Below are positions 45,730-56,695 of a stretch of 64,000 nucleotides of DNA, piece by piece. Source of the stretch: an uncultured Pelagibacteraceae bacterium (GTDB lineage Bacteria; Pseudomonadota; Alphaproteobacteria; Pelagibacterales; Pelagibacteraceae); assembly GCA_902571955.1 (NCBI GenBank), contig CACGDZ010000002.1, positions 1 through 64,000 of the forward strand, read 5' to 3'. The position numbers and the translations under genes are program-made. Numbering within the stretch: position 1 is the stretch's first letter; each line of letters starts with the position of its first letter. The notes below the pieces were generated by a model. That model did not search any database. It was not told the DNA's origin and saw only the letters and a list, made by a program, of their open reading frames with translations.

Positions 45730-46644
45730 GTGATTAAATCAATTTTATTAACTTCTATTTTTCAAAAATACTTGAAAAACAGAGATATTAGAAATTTTAA
45801 AAATAATATTTTCTATTATTTATTTTTTAGAATTATAAGAAATTTTTTAGTTCACGATATAATTTTAAATATTTATAATTTTAAAATCTATGGGAGTATA
45901 AAAAAAAATAAGACATCATATTTTTTACTAAAAAAATGTGAATTTGGAGATTATCATGAACTCAAAACAATTAAAAAATTTTCAAATAAAAATAAATTAA
46001 TATTTATTGACTGTGGTTGTAATTATGGATTTTATTCTTTTTATGCAGCGTCATTGTCTGAAAGAAACAAGATTATATCAATTGAAGCATCAAAAGATAC
46101 CTCTAAAGAATTTATTAAAAACCAAAATTTAAATTCTTTTAAAAATGTAATTTTTTTTAATAATGCAGTTTCAAATTCAACAGATGAAAATGTTTCATTT
46201 TATGAGAGTTTAAATGACTGGGAAAGTTCTCAAACTCATAATAATTTTGAATTTTCCTCAGAATTAAAAGTTAAATCAATTAAAATTGATAGTTTATTGC
46301 AAGAGAATTCTTTATTTGATTATGTTGTGATTATAAAATTAGATGTAGAAGGTAACGAGATAAATGTGATTAAAGGTGCTTTAGAAGTTATAAAAAAATT
46401 AGAACCTCTAATTATTATAGAATTTTCAAAATATATTTTTGAAAATCAAGACAATATTGACTATTTAAAGAATTTTTTAAATAAATATAATTATTCTATA
46501 TATGATACTAATTATAATAAAAAAAATTTAAAAAATATTTTAGAAATGTTAAAAAATTTACAAAAAAGATATAAGACAATTGGCAATTTTTATTTGATTA
46601 AAAATTCCTCAAAAAATTTAACAACTTTTCTTTCTAATGAGTGA
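45730..46644 (+). CDS. FkbM-family SAM-dependent methyltransferase
   Basis: The 304-aa protein has the FkbM domain: LIFIDCGCNYGFYSFYAA (SAM motif I), SIEASKDTSKEFIKNQNLNS (motif II with the acidic residue), and the family-defining VVIIKLDVEGNEINVIKGA. Such enzymes often O-methylate sugars or lipids at the cell surface. The frame is open back into the tRNA, so the start must be after it; GTG 45730 is first, and TTG 45772 is an alternative. It starts six bases after the tRNA CCA end and overlaps phhB by eight bases. Confidence 0.85.
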   Translation: MIKSILLTSIFQKYLKNRDIRNFKNNIFYYLFFRIIRNFLVHDIILNIYNFKIYGSIKKNKTSYFLLKKCEFGDYHELKTIKKFSNKNKLIFIDCGCNYGFYSFYAASLSERNKIISIEASKDTSKEFIKNQNLNSFKNVIFFNNAVSNSTDENVSFYESLNDWESSQTHNNFEFSSELKVKSIKIDSLLQENSLFDYVVIIKLDVEGNEINVIKGALEVIKKLEPLIIIEFSKYIFENQDNIDYLKNFLNKYNYSIYDTNYNKKNLKNILEMLKNLQKRYKTIGNFYLIKNSSKNLTTFLSNE

Positions 46645-46981
46645 TTTGGCAAATAAAAAATGTGTACCATGTGAAGGAAACATCCCCCCTTTTAACATCG
46701 ATGAAATCCATGAATTTTTAAAAAAAGTTGATGGTTGGGATGTTACGGAGGATAAAATTGACGGTTTTCATTTAACTAAAAGTTTTAAATTCGACAACTT
46801 TTTAAAAAGTCAAGAATTTGTAAATAAAGTTGGAGAAATAGCTGAAACCGAAGGCCATCACCCTGATTTGTGGTTTGGATGGGGTTATGCGAGAATAAAA
46901 ATATTCACACATGCAATTAAAGGCTTAGCGGAAAGTGATTTTATTCTTGCCGCAAAAATAGATAAAATATCTAATGCCTAA
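46637..46981 (+). CDS. phhB: Pterin-4a-carbinolamine dehydratase
   Basis: The 114-aa protein has the family signature VNKVGEIAETEGHHPDL with the His-His pair of the active site, followed by WFGWGYARIKIFTHAIKGL. PCD recycles the pterin cofactor of aromatic amino-acid hydroxylases and may also act in molybdopterin or folate routes. No phenylalanine hydroxylase is in the window. An N-terminal CVPCEG is an odd cysteine pair. It converges with purH, overlapping by 11 bases. Confidence 0.93.
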   Translation: MSDLANKKCVPCEGNIPPFNIDEIHEFLKKVDGWDVTEDKIDGFHLTKSFKFDNFLKSQEFVNKVGEIAETEGHHPDLWFGWGYARIKIFTHAIKGLAESDFILAAKIDKISNA

Positions 46982-48509
46982 AGTGCCTTGTCTTTGAAAA
47001 AAGGAGTACTGTGTTTGTTTCATTTGCAAAATTAATTATTTCCTTATCCTTTACTGACCCATATGGTTGAATCACTGCTTTAACACCTGATTGTACTAAT
47101 TTTTCAATACCGTCGACAAAAGGAAAAAATGCATCTGAGGCAGCAACTAAGTTATCATTCTGAAGATTAAATTTTTTCATTTTATTTATTGCTATTTGAC
47201 AACTGTCTAATCTACTAGGTTGACCAGAGCCAATACCAACAGTGGTTTTGTTAGATGCCAGTACTATAGCATTTGATTTTACATACCTACATACGTTAAA
47301 GGCAAAAATAAGATCTCTGAGTTGATTAGATGTTGGTTTTCTTTTTGATACAATTTTAAAATTTTTCCTAGAAAAAAAATTTAAGTCTTCTGATTGTATC
47401 ATTATTTCATTGTTAAATGATAAAAATTTTAGAACTTCCGATGATTTATAATTTGTTCCATCAATTAATCTTAAGTTTTTTTTACCTTTTAATATTTTAA
47501 TAGCCTTGCTATCAAATCCATTTGCAATTATTACTTCTAAAAATAACTTATTTAATTCTGTAGCTAAATTTTTTGTAATTTTATAATTACAAGAAACTAT
47601 TCCACCAAAAGCACTTACTGGATCACATGAAAGGGCAGATTTATAACTTTCTAAATTATTATTTTTAATAGACACTCCACATGGATTTGCATGTTTTACA
47701 ATAACTGTTCCTTTGCCTTTTGGTAAAGATTTTGAAATATTAAGAGCACTAAAAATGTCATTATAGTTGTTATAACTTAGTTGTTTTCCATGAATTTGTG
47801 TTAAATTCGTATTTGAATTACCTGAATAAATTGCACTTTGTTGATGAGGATTTTCCCCGTATCTAAGTTGCTCAATTAGATTTCCATGAAAAATTTTTTT
47901 CCTAGGGAAAACAGTATTTGTTTTTTTGTTAAAGTAATTTGAAATTACAGAGTCATAATAAGCTGTTTCAGCAAAAGCTATACTTGATAGCTTTTCTCTA
48001 AAACTTAAGGAAGTAGATCCTTTGAACTTTTTTAATTCTTCAATTAATTCTTCATACTGGTCTGAAGAAGTTATTACGGTCACATCATTGTAGTTTTTAG
48101 CTGCAGACCTAACCATTGTGGGACCACCCACATCTATATTTTCTATAATTTTTTTATGGTTATTTGTTTTTTTAAGAGTGTTCTCAAATGGATAAAAATT
48201 AACAACGACTAGGTCAATATTCTCAAAACTATTTTCTTTTAGGTCTTTCAGGTGGGATTTTTTTTCTCTATTATTTAAAATACCAGCATGAATTTTTGGA
48301 TGGAGGGTTTTTACTCTACCTTCTAAAATTTCAGGAGAATTAGTGAATTTAGATACCTCTAAACATTCAAATTTTAATTTTTTAATTTCTTTATAAGTAC
48401 CACCTGAGCTGATTATTTTAATTTTGTTCTTTTTTAAAATATTTAATAAAGGCCTTAAGTTTGTTTTGTCTGATACAGATATAAGAGCTGTTTTAATTTT
48501 TTTTTTCAT
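46971..48509 (-). CDS. purH: Bifunctional AICAR transformylase/IMP cyclohydrolase PurH
   Basis: PurH makes the last two steps of IMP synthesis. It has 512 aa. The N-terminal cyclohydrolase has TALISVSDKTN, IISSGGTYKEIKKL, and GRVKTLHPKIHAGIL. The C-terminal transformylase has LRYGENPHQQSAIY and VKHANPCGVSI (catalytic Lys-His), then SDAFFPFVDGIEKLVQSGVKAVIQPYGS. All key residues appear present. Its start overlaps the stop of the heparinase-like gene by one base. Confidence 0.98.
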   Translation of the reverse strand: MKKKIKTALISVSDKTNLRPLLNILKKNKIKIISSGGTYKEIKKLKFECLEVSKFTNSPEILEGRVKTLHPKIHAGILNNREKKSHLKDLKENSFENIDLVVVNFYPFENTLKKTNNHKKIIENIDVGGPTMVRSAAKNYNDVTVITSSDQYEELIEELKKFKGSTSLSFREKLSSIAFAETAYYDSVISNYFNKKTNTVFPRKKIFHGNLIEQLRYGENPHQQSAIYSGNSNTNLTQIHGKQLSYNNYNDIFSALNISKSLPKGKGTVIVKHANPCGVSIKNNNLESYKSALSCDPVSAFGGIVSCNYKITKNLATELNKLFLEVIIANGFDSKAIKILKGKKNLRLIDGTNYKSSEVLKFLSFNNEIMIQSEDLNFFSRKNFKIVSKRKPTSNQLRDLIFAFNVCRYVKSNAIVLASNKTTVGIGSGQPSRLDSCQIAINKMKKFNLQNDNLVAASDAFFPFVDGIEKLVQSGVKAVIQPYGSVKDKEIINFANETNTVLLFSKTRHFRH

Positions 48510-50134
48510 TACAACTTACTGATTTCCCACTTAATTACCTGCTCTTTTTCGTTGTTCATACCTGAAATAAAAATATTTTGATTTTCTTTATATGAATTTT
48601 TATTACCGAAATATAAACCATTATCAATGTTAATATCAAATTTATCACAACTAAATTTCCAACCTTCTTCATCTATTTCAATTAGTATAGATTTGTTATC
48701 TTGCGTTTTCATTACTTTTGAGTTTGGATCAAGATGAAATCTAATATCAAATTTAATTTCTTTGTTTGATCTTTTTCTAATTAACTTATCATACCCAATA
48801 AATTTCATTTGCTCTGGATAGAACTCAATTTCTCTCTCATAAACGGTTCCAAATTTAATTAAATATCCATCATGTGTGCCTGATATTTTCCAATAATTAT
48901 TCTCAAAAATTACATTTTTTTTTGATACTTTCAGACCTCTATCAATAATCAAATTTTTTTGATGTTTAGTAAAATTACAAGAAGAATAATCCTCAATAGT
49001 CAAAGCGCAATGAAGAGAGGTGCTTTTTGATAATTTATTAAATTTATTATGTCCATCCGAGTAATAACCAGCATTTGAAATTAATTTTTTATCATTTGAA
49101 AATATTTCAAATGATAATGCACCTGCTTGATAGTCGTTGGAAAAGGTTTTATTAGGACTAGAACCAATATCAGCAGCAAGAATTATTTTTTTATTCTTAA
49201 GTATTGCATAACCTCCTAGTTCATTAATTTGATTTTTAAAAGTATAACCAAACCTCTTCAAGTATTGATCAAATTCTTTATTTTCAGAAGAAAAATTACC
49301 ATTAAAAAAAATATCTTGCTGTATATTTTGCCAAATGAAAGCATAACTTGATCCTAAATAATAAATGGTCTCATCAATATATTCAGGAATTAAACTCTGC
49401 GATTCTTTAAACCACTCTCTAATAATTATAAAGTATTTTAAATAAAATATTAATTGCCTGATATTTCTTGATTTTGGAAAGCCTTGATTATCAATTGAGG
49501 ATTTAATGATATTTTTTAATAAATTTAATCCATTTACTAGATATTGTTTTTCATTTTTATAAGCTAATCCAGTTAAAATGATTGCAGAGCACCCAATCAT
49601 TTTATTTTCTACTTCTTTTGAATTTTTGATCTCATTTAACAAATGATTAGTTTGTTTTTGAATCATATGATTAAAAGTAGATCTGTATTCTTGATCACCA
49701 TCTTCATAAGTGAGTTGATGATTTGATAACCATGAAATAATTCTTTTTGCTGTTAAATCAAATTCCCAACTCTTTTTTTGAAATTTATTGTTTTTTGAAA
49801 TCCAATTTTTAATGACAGTTTGTGTAGTTTTTTTTGAAGATTTTAAATCTAAGCTAAAAAACCAAAAAAAATTATTTAATTTTTCATAATCTTTTGAGCT
49901 TAAATTATTTTGCCAAATTGAATCGATAGCAAAGTCTTCAATTTTATATTTTTTATTTTGGTATTTAATTATAGAAGAAAGCAAATGAGGGCTTGGTTTA
50001 TATTCAAAATTACTATCAAAAGTTTTTGATAATTTTTTTTCGTAAAAATTTGAATTCTGATAAATTGACTTAAAACTTTTTTTTATATTATAATAAAATT
50101 GACCTAAAATGCCTAAGGAATTTGTATTAATCAT
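48509..50134 (-). CDS. Heparinase II/III-like family protein
   Basis: The 541-aa protein has an alpha-toroid N-terminal part (with FDLTAKRIISWLSNHQLTYE) and a C-terminal beta-sheet heparinase II/III domain with SGTHDGYLIKFGTVYEREIE and IKFDIRFHLDPNSK. No signal peptide is seen. In alphaproteobacteria a protein of this kind regularly precedes purH, so the location is typical. Whether it is an active polysaccharide lyase is unknown; the substrate may be an endogenous wall or envelope glycan. Confidence 0.82.
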   Translation of the reverse strand: MINTNSLGILGQFYYNIKKSFKSIYQNSNFYEKKLSKTFDSNFEYKPSPHLLSSIIKYQNKKYKIEDFAIDSIWQNNLSSKDYEKLNNFFWFFSLDLKSSKKTTQTVIKNWISKNNKFQKKSWEFDLTAKRIISWLSNHQLTYEDGDQEYRSTFNHMIQKQTNHLLNEIKNSKEVENKMIGCSAIILTGLAYKNEKQYLVNGLNLLKNIIKSSIDNQGFPKSRNIRQLIFYLKYFIIIREWFKESQSLIPEYIDETIYYLGSSYAFIWQNIQQDIFFNGNFSSENKEFDQYLKRFGYTFKNQINELGGYAILKNKKIILAADIGSSPNKTFSNDYQAGALSFEIFSNDKKLISNAGYYSDGHNKFNKLSKSTSLHCALTIEDYSSCNFTKHQKNLIIDRGLKVSKKNVIFENNYWKISGTHDGYLIKFGTVYEREIEFYPEQMKFIGYDKLIRKRSNKEIKFDIRFHLDPNSKVMKTQDNKSILIEIDEEGWKFSCDKFDINIDNGLYFGNKNSYKENQNIFISGMNNEKEQVIKWEISKL

Positions 50135-50138
50135 TAAC

Positions 50139-50798
50139 TTATTTTAATTTTAATAAATTAATATTTTTCTTTATATCTCCATCATTACTTTTGAACACTG
50201 TTGTACCGGAAACAAGAATATTTGCACCAGCATCAATTGCACTTTTGCAGTTATCAAAATTGATTCCACCATCAATTTCTATGTCAAAATCTAGATTTGT
50301 TTGCTCTCTTATCTTTTTTAATTCTTTAATTTTGTCTAAAACTTCTGGCATAAATTTTTGCCCTCCAAATCCAGGATTTACACTCATAATTAAGACTAAA
50401 TCAATTTGATCTAATAAATCTATTATTAAATCAATTTTAGTTTCAGGATTAAGTGAAACTCCAACTTTTTTATTTTTTTCTTTTATTTTTTTAATTGAAT
50501 TTTCTAAATTATCGGTAGCTTCAGGGTGGATAGTAATTATGTCTGCTCCGGCATCAGCGTAAGCATCTATATATTTATGGACTGGTGATATCATTAAATG
50601 AACATCAAATTTTAATGAACAATGTTTTCGTAGAGCTGTTATGACTGGTGGTCCTATTGTTAAATTAGGAACAAAGTGACCATCCATCACATCTACATGA
50701 ATCATATCAGCCCCACCTTCTTCAAGTCTTTTAATTTCTTTACCTAATTGACTAAAGTCAGCTGATAGTATTGATGGTGAAATTTGTATATTTTTCAT
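50139..50798 (-). CDS. rpe: Ribulose-phosphate 3-epimerase
   Basis: This TIM-barrel pentose-phosphate enzyme has 219 aa. SPSILSADFSQLG, MIHVDVMDGHFVPNLTIGP (metal Asp and His), FDVHLMISPVHKYID, MSVNPGFGGQKFMP and IEIDGGINFDNC (catalytic Asp) are all standard family blocks. It interconverts ribulose-5-P and xylulose-5-P. It is followed by the heparinase-like gene and purH on the same strand. Confidence 0.98.
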   Translation of the reverse strand: MKNIQISPSILSADFSQLGKEIKRLEEGGADMIHVDVMDGHFVPNLTIGPPVITALRKHCSLKFDVHLMISPVHKYIDAYADAGADIITIHPEATDNLENSIKKIKEKNKKVGVSLNPETKIDLIIDLLDQIDLVLIMSVNPGFGGQKFMPEVLDKIKELKKIREQTNLDFDIEIDGGINFDNCKSAIDAGANILVSGTTVFKSNDGDIKKNINLLKLK

Positions 50799-50832
50799 TG
50801 ATTACTAATTTAACTAGTATCAATTTTAAAAA

Positions 50833-51183
50833 TTAAAATGAATTAAAAAATTGATAAATTTGTCTAGAAATTTCACTCTCCAGAGGAAATGACAACATTC
50901 CCATCACTGAATAGCCCAAGATCCAAGGCATTAGATAAAATCGGATCATGTAAAAAAACCAAGCGACATATAAAGGCACTAATGGCCCAATAATAAATGA
51001 AGGTGTGATTGGTTTAAATAATTTAATTAAAGGGTTAGTATATTTCACAAATACTCTCATGAAAAAGAATTGCGAGTCTTCTCTTTGAAAAATATTCATC
51101 GCTACTCTTCCAATAAGAGTCCACATGATGATCCCAAGCAAATAATCAATAAAATATATTAAAGGATGAAAATTTGCCGACAT
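50833..51183 (-). CDS. YggT-like small membrane protein
   Basis: The 116-aa membrane protein has two to three hydrophobic segments (LIYFIDYLLGIIMWTLIGRV, IIGPLVPLYVAWFFYMIRFY). The central KYTNPLIKLFKPITPSF looks like the YGGT-domain linker between helices in the YggT family, and the C-terminal MLSFPLE is a conserved-looking end. Function is unknown. A separate, more canonical YggT gene is at 61073. It is read toward rpe. Confidence 0.6.
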   Translation of the reverse strand: MSANFHPLIYFIDYLLGIIMWTLIGRVAMNIFQREDSQFFFMRVFVKYTNPLIKLFKPITPSFIIGPLVPLYVAWFFYMIRFYLMPWILGYSVMGMLSFPLESEISRQIYQFFNSF

Positions 51184-51215
51184 TTAAAATTTATATTGGA
51201 AAATTTATTGAAATA

Positions 51216-51241
51216 AAAGGGGCGAAATTAATCGCCCCTTT
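51216..51241 (-). terminator. Rho-independent terminator after the symporter gene
   Basis: AAAGGGGCGA (51216-51225), loop AATTAA, and TCGCCCCTTT (51232-51241) form a perfect 10-bp stem with A/T flanks. It lies just past the symporter stop on the minus strand, so it ends the symporter transcript before the YggT-like gene. It is one of only two strong GC-rich terminators seen. Confidence 0.9.
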
Positions 51242-51251
51242 AAAAGATTAT

Positions 51252-53063
51252 TTAGTGTGATTTACCAAGAATTGATTTACCACTCGGTACACGTACGTCG
51301 TCAACCATTTTTTGAGTAGCTTTATCTGGTTCTGCAGTCATTAAACTAACTACTACCATTAAAACTAAACTAACAGCTGATCCGAAGATACCAAATGTTA
51401 ACTGTGTAATTCCTAGGAATCCACTTCCACCAGTTCGTACCCAAACTAAGTACCAAGTACCGGCGATCAGACCACCTAGCATACCAGCAATCGCACCTTG
51501 TCTATTAGCTCTCTTCCACCATACACCAAGTACAAGTGGGAAGAACAATCCAGACATCGCAAAATCAAAAGCCCAGATAACCGAACCTAAGATACCTTGA
51601 ATCTCCATTGCTGCAATAGTTGCTCCAGCAAAACCAATTATTACAAGTAATACCCTTGCAACAAGTAGTCGTTTCGCAGTTTCCGCTTTTGGATCAATGA
51701 TTTTATAGTAAACATCATGTGATATAGCGTTTGCAATCGCTAGAATCAAACCATCGGCAGTAGACATGGCAGCTGCCATACCCCCTGCAGCAACTAGACC
51801 TGAAATTACATAAGGTAATCCAGCTATCTCCGGTGTTGCTAATACAACGGCTTTACCACCCATGAAGAACTCATTTAATTCGAGAGTTCCATTTCCGTTA
51901 AAGTCGCTGATAAACATTAGGTTTGCTTGGTTCCAGTTTTGGTACCAGTCTATTGCTTCCACTTCTGCAAATGTCTTACCGATAATACCTGTTGGTAAAT
52001 TCGGGTCGATCAATGATAACTTAGATAAAGTAGCTAACATTGGAGCAGAAGAATAAAGTAGGAAGATAAAGAATAATGACCAACCTACTGATTTTCTAGC
52101 TGCTTTTACACTTGGAGTAGTAAAGTATCTCATCATCACGTGCGGTAATGATGCCGTTCCCATCATCATCGCTAATGCTAATGAAATAAATGCCCAAGGT
52201 GTAGCGTTCACTGCAGAGTGAGCTTTAGTTATTCCTGCTAAGCCTTTAGGTACTGATTTTAGATCAGCAGCTGCGTTTTTAACAAAACCAAACTGTTGTT
52301 CTAATTCACCAATTCTAGCTACCTCGTCAGCTAACATAAAGTGAGGGAAGAAACCCGCACCCATTTTGTTACTGATCCAGAATACTGGAAGTAGGTAAGC
52401 TATAATCAGTACGATATATTGTGCAACCTGTGTCCAAGTCACCCCTCTCATACCACCTAACATTGAACATAATAAAATACTTATTAGTCCAACATAAACT
52501 GCGTATTGGAATGGGATATCAAGTGCAACAGATGCAATAGTACCTGTAGCGTTAATTTGTGCAGTCACATACGTAAATGAAGCAACAGTTAAAACTACAA
52601 CTGCGCTAAATCTAGCTAAATTACCACCGTATCTAGTACCTATAAAATCTGGAACTGTATAACAGCCAAATTTTCTTAAGTATGGTGCTAATAAAGATGC
52701 AACAAGCACGTAACCACCAGTCCAACCTACAAGTAGAGCCATATAGCCGTAACCTTTAAAGTAAATACCACCCGCCATTGCAACGAATGAAGCACCAGAC
52801 ATCCAGTCTGCTGCAGTCGCCATACCGTTGAAGACTGTTGGTACTTGCCTACCAGCTACGTAATATGCATCTGCTTGGGCTGTTCTTGATAGCCAACCGA
52901 TTAATGCATAGATGAATACAGTAAAAGCAACAAAAGCGATACCGATTGCTTTTGCTGTCATACCCATCTGTTCAGCAATTGCCATAATGATTATGAAACC
53001 TATAAATCCTCCGGTATAGATCCCGTAAACTTTAGGCAAATTATCTATGAAATTACCTTTCAT
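51252..53063 (-). CDS. Sodium:solute symporter, VC_2705-like large subunit with EF-hand loop
   Basis: This 603-aa symporter has about 13 membrane segments. The SSS-family signature area reads TAADWMSGASFVAMAGGIYF near residue 90, and GGMAAAMSTADGLILAIANAISHDVYY near the C-terminal half. At residues 387-398 a loop DFNGNGTLELNE fits the canonical EF-hand Ca-binding pattern (positions 1, 3, 5, 7, 9, 12). It overlaps its small DUF4212 partner. With acs nearby, acetate or another small carboxylate is the likely substrate (inference). Codon use is GC-richer than neighbours, which suggests high expression. Confidence 0.9.
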   Translation of the reverse strand: MKGNFIDNLPKVYGIYTGGFIGFIIIMAIAEQMGMTAKAIGIAFVAFTVFIYALIGWLSRTAQADAYYVAGRQVPTVFNGMATAADWMSGASFVAMAGGIYFKGYGYMALLVGWTGGYVLVASLLAPYLRKFGCYTVPDFIGTRYGGNLARFSAVVVLTVASFTYVTAQINATGTIASVALDIPFQYAVYVGLISILLCSMLGGMRGVTWTQVAQYIVLIIAYLLPVFWISNKMGAGFFPHFMLADEVARIGELEQQFGFVKNAAADLKSVPKGLAGITKAHSAVNATPWAFISLALAMMMGTASLPHVMMRYFTTPSVKAARKSVGWSLFFIFLLYSSAPMLATLSKLSLIDPNLPTGIIGKTFAEVEAIDWYQNWNQANLMFISDFNGNGTLELNEFFMGGKAVVLATPEIAGLPYVISGLVAAGGMAAAMSTADGLILAIANAISHDVYYKIIDPKAETAKRLLVARVLLVIIGFAGATIAAMEIQGILGSVIWAFDFAMSGLFFPLVLGVWWKRANRQGAIAGMLGGLIAGTWYLVWVRTGGSGFLGITQLTFGIFGSAVSLVLMVVVSLMTAEPDKATQKMVDDVRVPSGKSILGKSH

Positions 53064-53323
53064 TATTCGTCCTCTCTTTCGCTAAAGCCGAACTCTTCAT
53101 CGATTTTTTCTTGCCTATTCGCAAACCAGAAAATTAGGATTACAAATGCACCAAGAGATCCCTGACATGTAAACCAGTATGTCCATGGATAACCGAAAGG
53201 TCCTGTGACCTCGTTCATTTCAGCTCCAAAGAGAAAGATGCCAATTGAGAAAACAAACCAGATTGCCAGTGTTATGAATAACAATCCCCTGGTTTTTTCC
53301 CAGTGTTTTTGTTGATTTGACAT
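53063..53323 (-). CDS. DUF4212 small subunit of the sodium:solute symporter
   Basis: The 86-aa protein has two membrane helices (LLFITLAIWFVFSIGIFLFG, then YWFTCQGSLGAFVILIFWFA), with QKHWEKTR before and an acidic tail. This is the DUF4212 pattern of a small subunit made next to VC_2705-type symporters. Its stop overlaps the large subunit ATG by one base, so it is the first gene of the pair. Confidence 0.9.
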   Translation of the reverse strand: MSNQQKHWEKTRGLLFITLAIWFVFSIGIFLFGAEMNEVTGPFGYPWTYWFTCQGSLGAFVILIFWFANRQEKIDEEFGFSEREDE

Positions 53324-53458
53324 TTATACCTCTCTATTTAGTTATAACTGGATGAAACCATAACCATTATGAAGGTTTTGAAAAGACCTAAAATTCACCA
53401 TATTAGGTACTTATTTACTTACTTTTTTAAGATATAATTGGCGCACTTAGAAATTTAC

Positions 53459-54078
53459 ATGGGAAAATACAAATTAACTTGGAGAGATATAAAACTCGAG
53501 GATTTTAAAACATATTTATTCGCCATGTTTAAGGCGTTTATTCCAAAGAAAAAAATAAAAACTTTAGATGAATTAGAACAATTTATTCAAACAAAATCTG
53601 CCTGGGCTACTCAAGTTACTTTATATAATTATCTAAAAACTAGAATGGGAACAAGATACGTTCTTCATTTTGATAATGATGAATTTATGTCATCAGTAAA
53701 TCTTGCTAAATGGAATATTTATTCGGTTGCATTACAAGATTTAACTTTTTTTACTTTTTCATATTTAAAAGTTAATTTTAATTATCAGGATATTTATAAA
53801 GCAAACGAAATTTTCAATAAAATTTTAGATGACGAAATTTCTAATAAGATGCCGCTAGATATTATTGATGAAGCTAGGAAAAGTTTTGATGAACGATTAG
53901 AGAAAATAAATTGGGATGTTTATTATCAAGACTTGCCTTTTAATTCTAGTGCTCTTTCTTTATATAAGTGGGCTCCGATTGCAGATGAATTAAAAACTTT
54001 AGATCGAAAGATTGTTTTAAATTCGATGATTTTAAAATGGGATGTTGTTAAACAAGAGTTTAAAGATTTAATTCAGTT

Positions 54079-54082
<4 letters not shown>
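53459..54082 (+). CDS. Conserved protein of unknown function next to acs
   Basis: From ATG 53459 ([13 protein letters not shown]) it is 207 aa, soluble, mostly helical, without signal peptide. Notable stretches are [20 protein letters not shown] and [18 protein letters not shown] have no confident family name; it looks like a conserved alphaproteobacterial protein of this neighbourhood, but that needs a search. TTG 53438 would add seven residues. It converges with acs, with a four-base overlap, and is divergent from the symporter pair, so a link to acetate use is only positional. Confidence 0.75.
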
Positions 54083-56175
<2,093 letters not shown>

Positions 56176-56190
56176 AGGTTAATTTTTTTT

Positions 56191-56604
56191 TTAAATTCTA
56201 CTCATGTTATTTATAATTTTCCAGCTTTTATAATCAACAGGCATTACAGAAAGCCTACTTTGCTTTATCAGAGGTAAGTGGCTTAAATCCTTATTTTTTT
56301 TGATATTTTCAAGTGTTACAGGCTTTGAAAATTTACTTTTAAATTGAACAGTCACGGCAACAAACCTACCTGTCTTGTCAGTTTTATCTATATAATACTC
56401 TTTTGTGACTTTTACGACTCCAACTATTTCTTTTCCAATGTTTGAATGATAGAAAAAACAAAGATCACCTTTTTTCATACTCTTTAAGTTCTTTGCAGCT
56501 TGATAATTTCTGACACCATCCCAAGGTGCACCTTTAATTCCAGCTTTTTTTTGCTGGTCAATTGACCAAGCATCTGGTTCAGACTTTAGTAACCAATATT
56601 TCAT
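56191..56604 (-). CDS. EVE-domain protein
   Basis: The 137-aa protein starts KYWLLKSEPDAWSIDQQ and has GVRNYQAAKNLKSMKKGDLCFFYHSN, the EVE (PUA-like) signature. EVE domains bind modified bases in DNA or RNA. In bacteria the function of the stand-alone form is unresolved, though some members are linked to modified-DNA recognition. It is 15 bases after the start of acs and read the same way. Confidence 0.92.
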   Translation of the reverse strand: MKYWLLKSEPDAWSIDQQKKAGIKGAPWDGVRNYQAAKNLKSMKKGDLCFFYHSNIGKEIVGVVKVTKEYYIDKTDKTGRFVAVTVQFKSKFSKPVTLENIKKNKDLSHLPLIKQSRLSVMPVDYKSWKIINNMSRI

Positions 56605-56695
56605 TGCTTCTTTATATAATTAATTATCTTGCATTTATAATGTTTTTTTAAATTACTTATTGTATGGCAAAAAATAATTGATAATTTCTTATTTT

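Noticed and set aside
45546-45737. 63-aa frame across the tRNA-Gly gene
   Set aside because: It reads through the end of the sulfotransferase gene and the whole tRNA; the translation GGHSSVVERLVANEKVEGST is a familiar tRNA read-through artefact.
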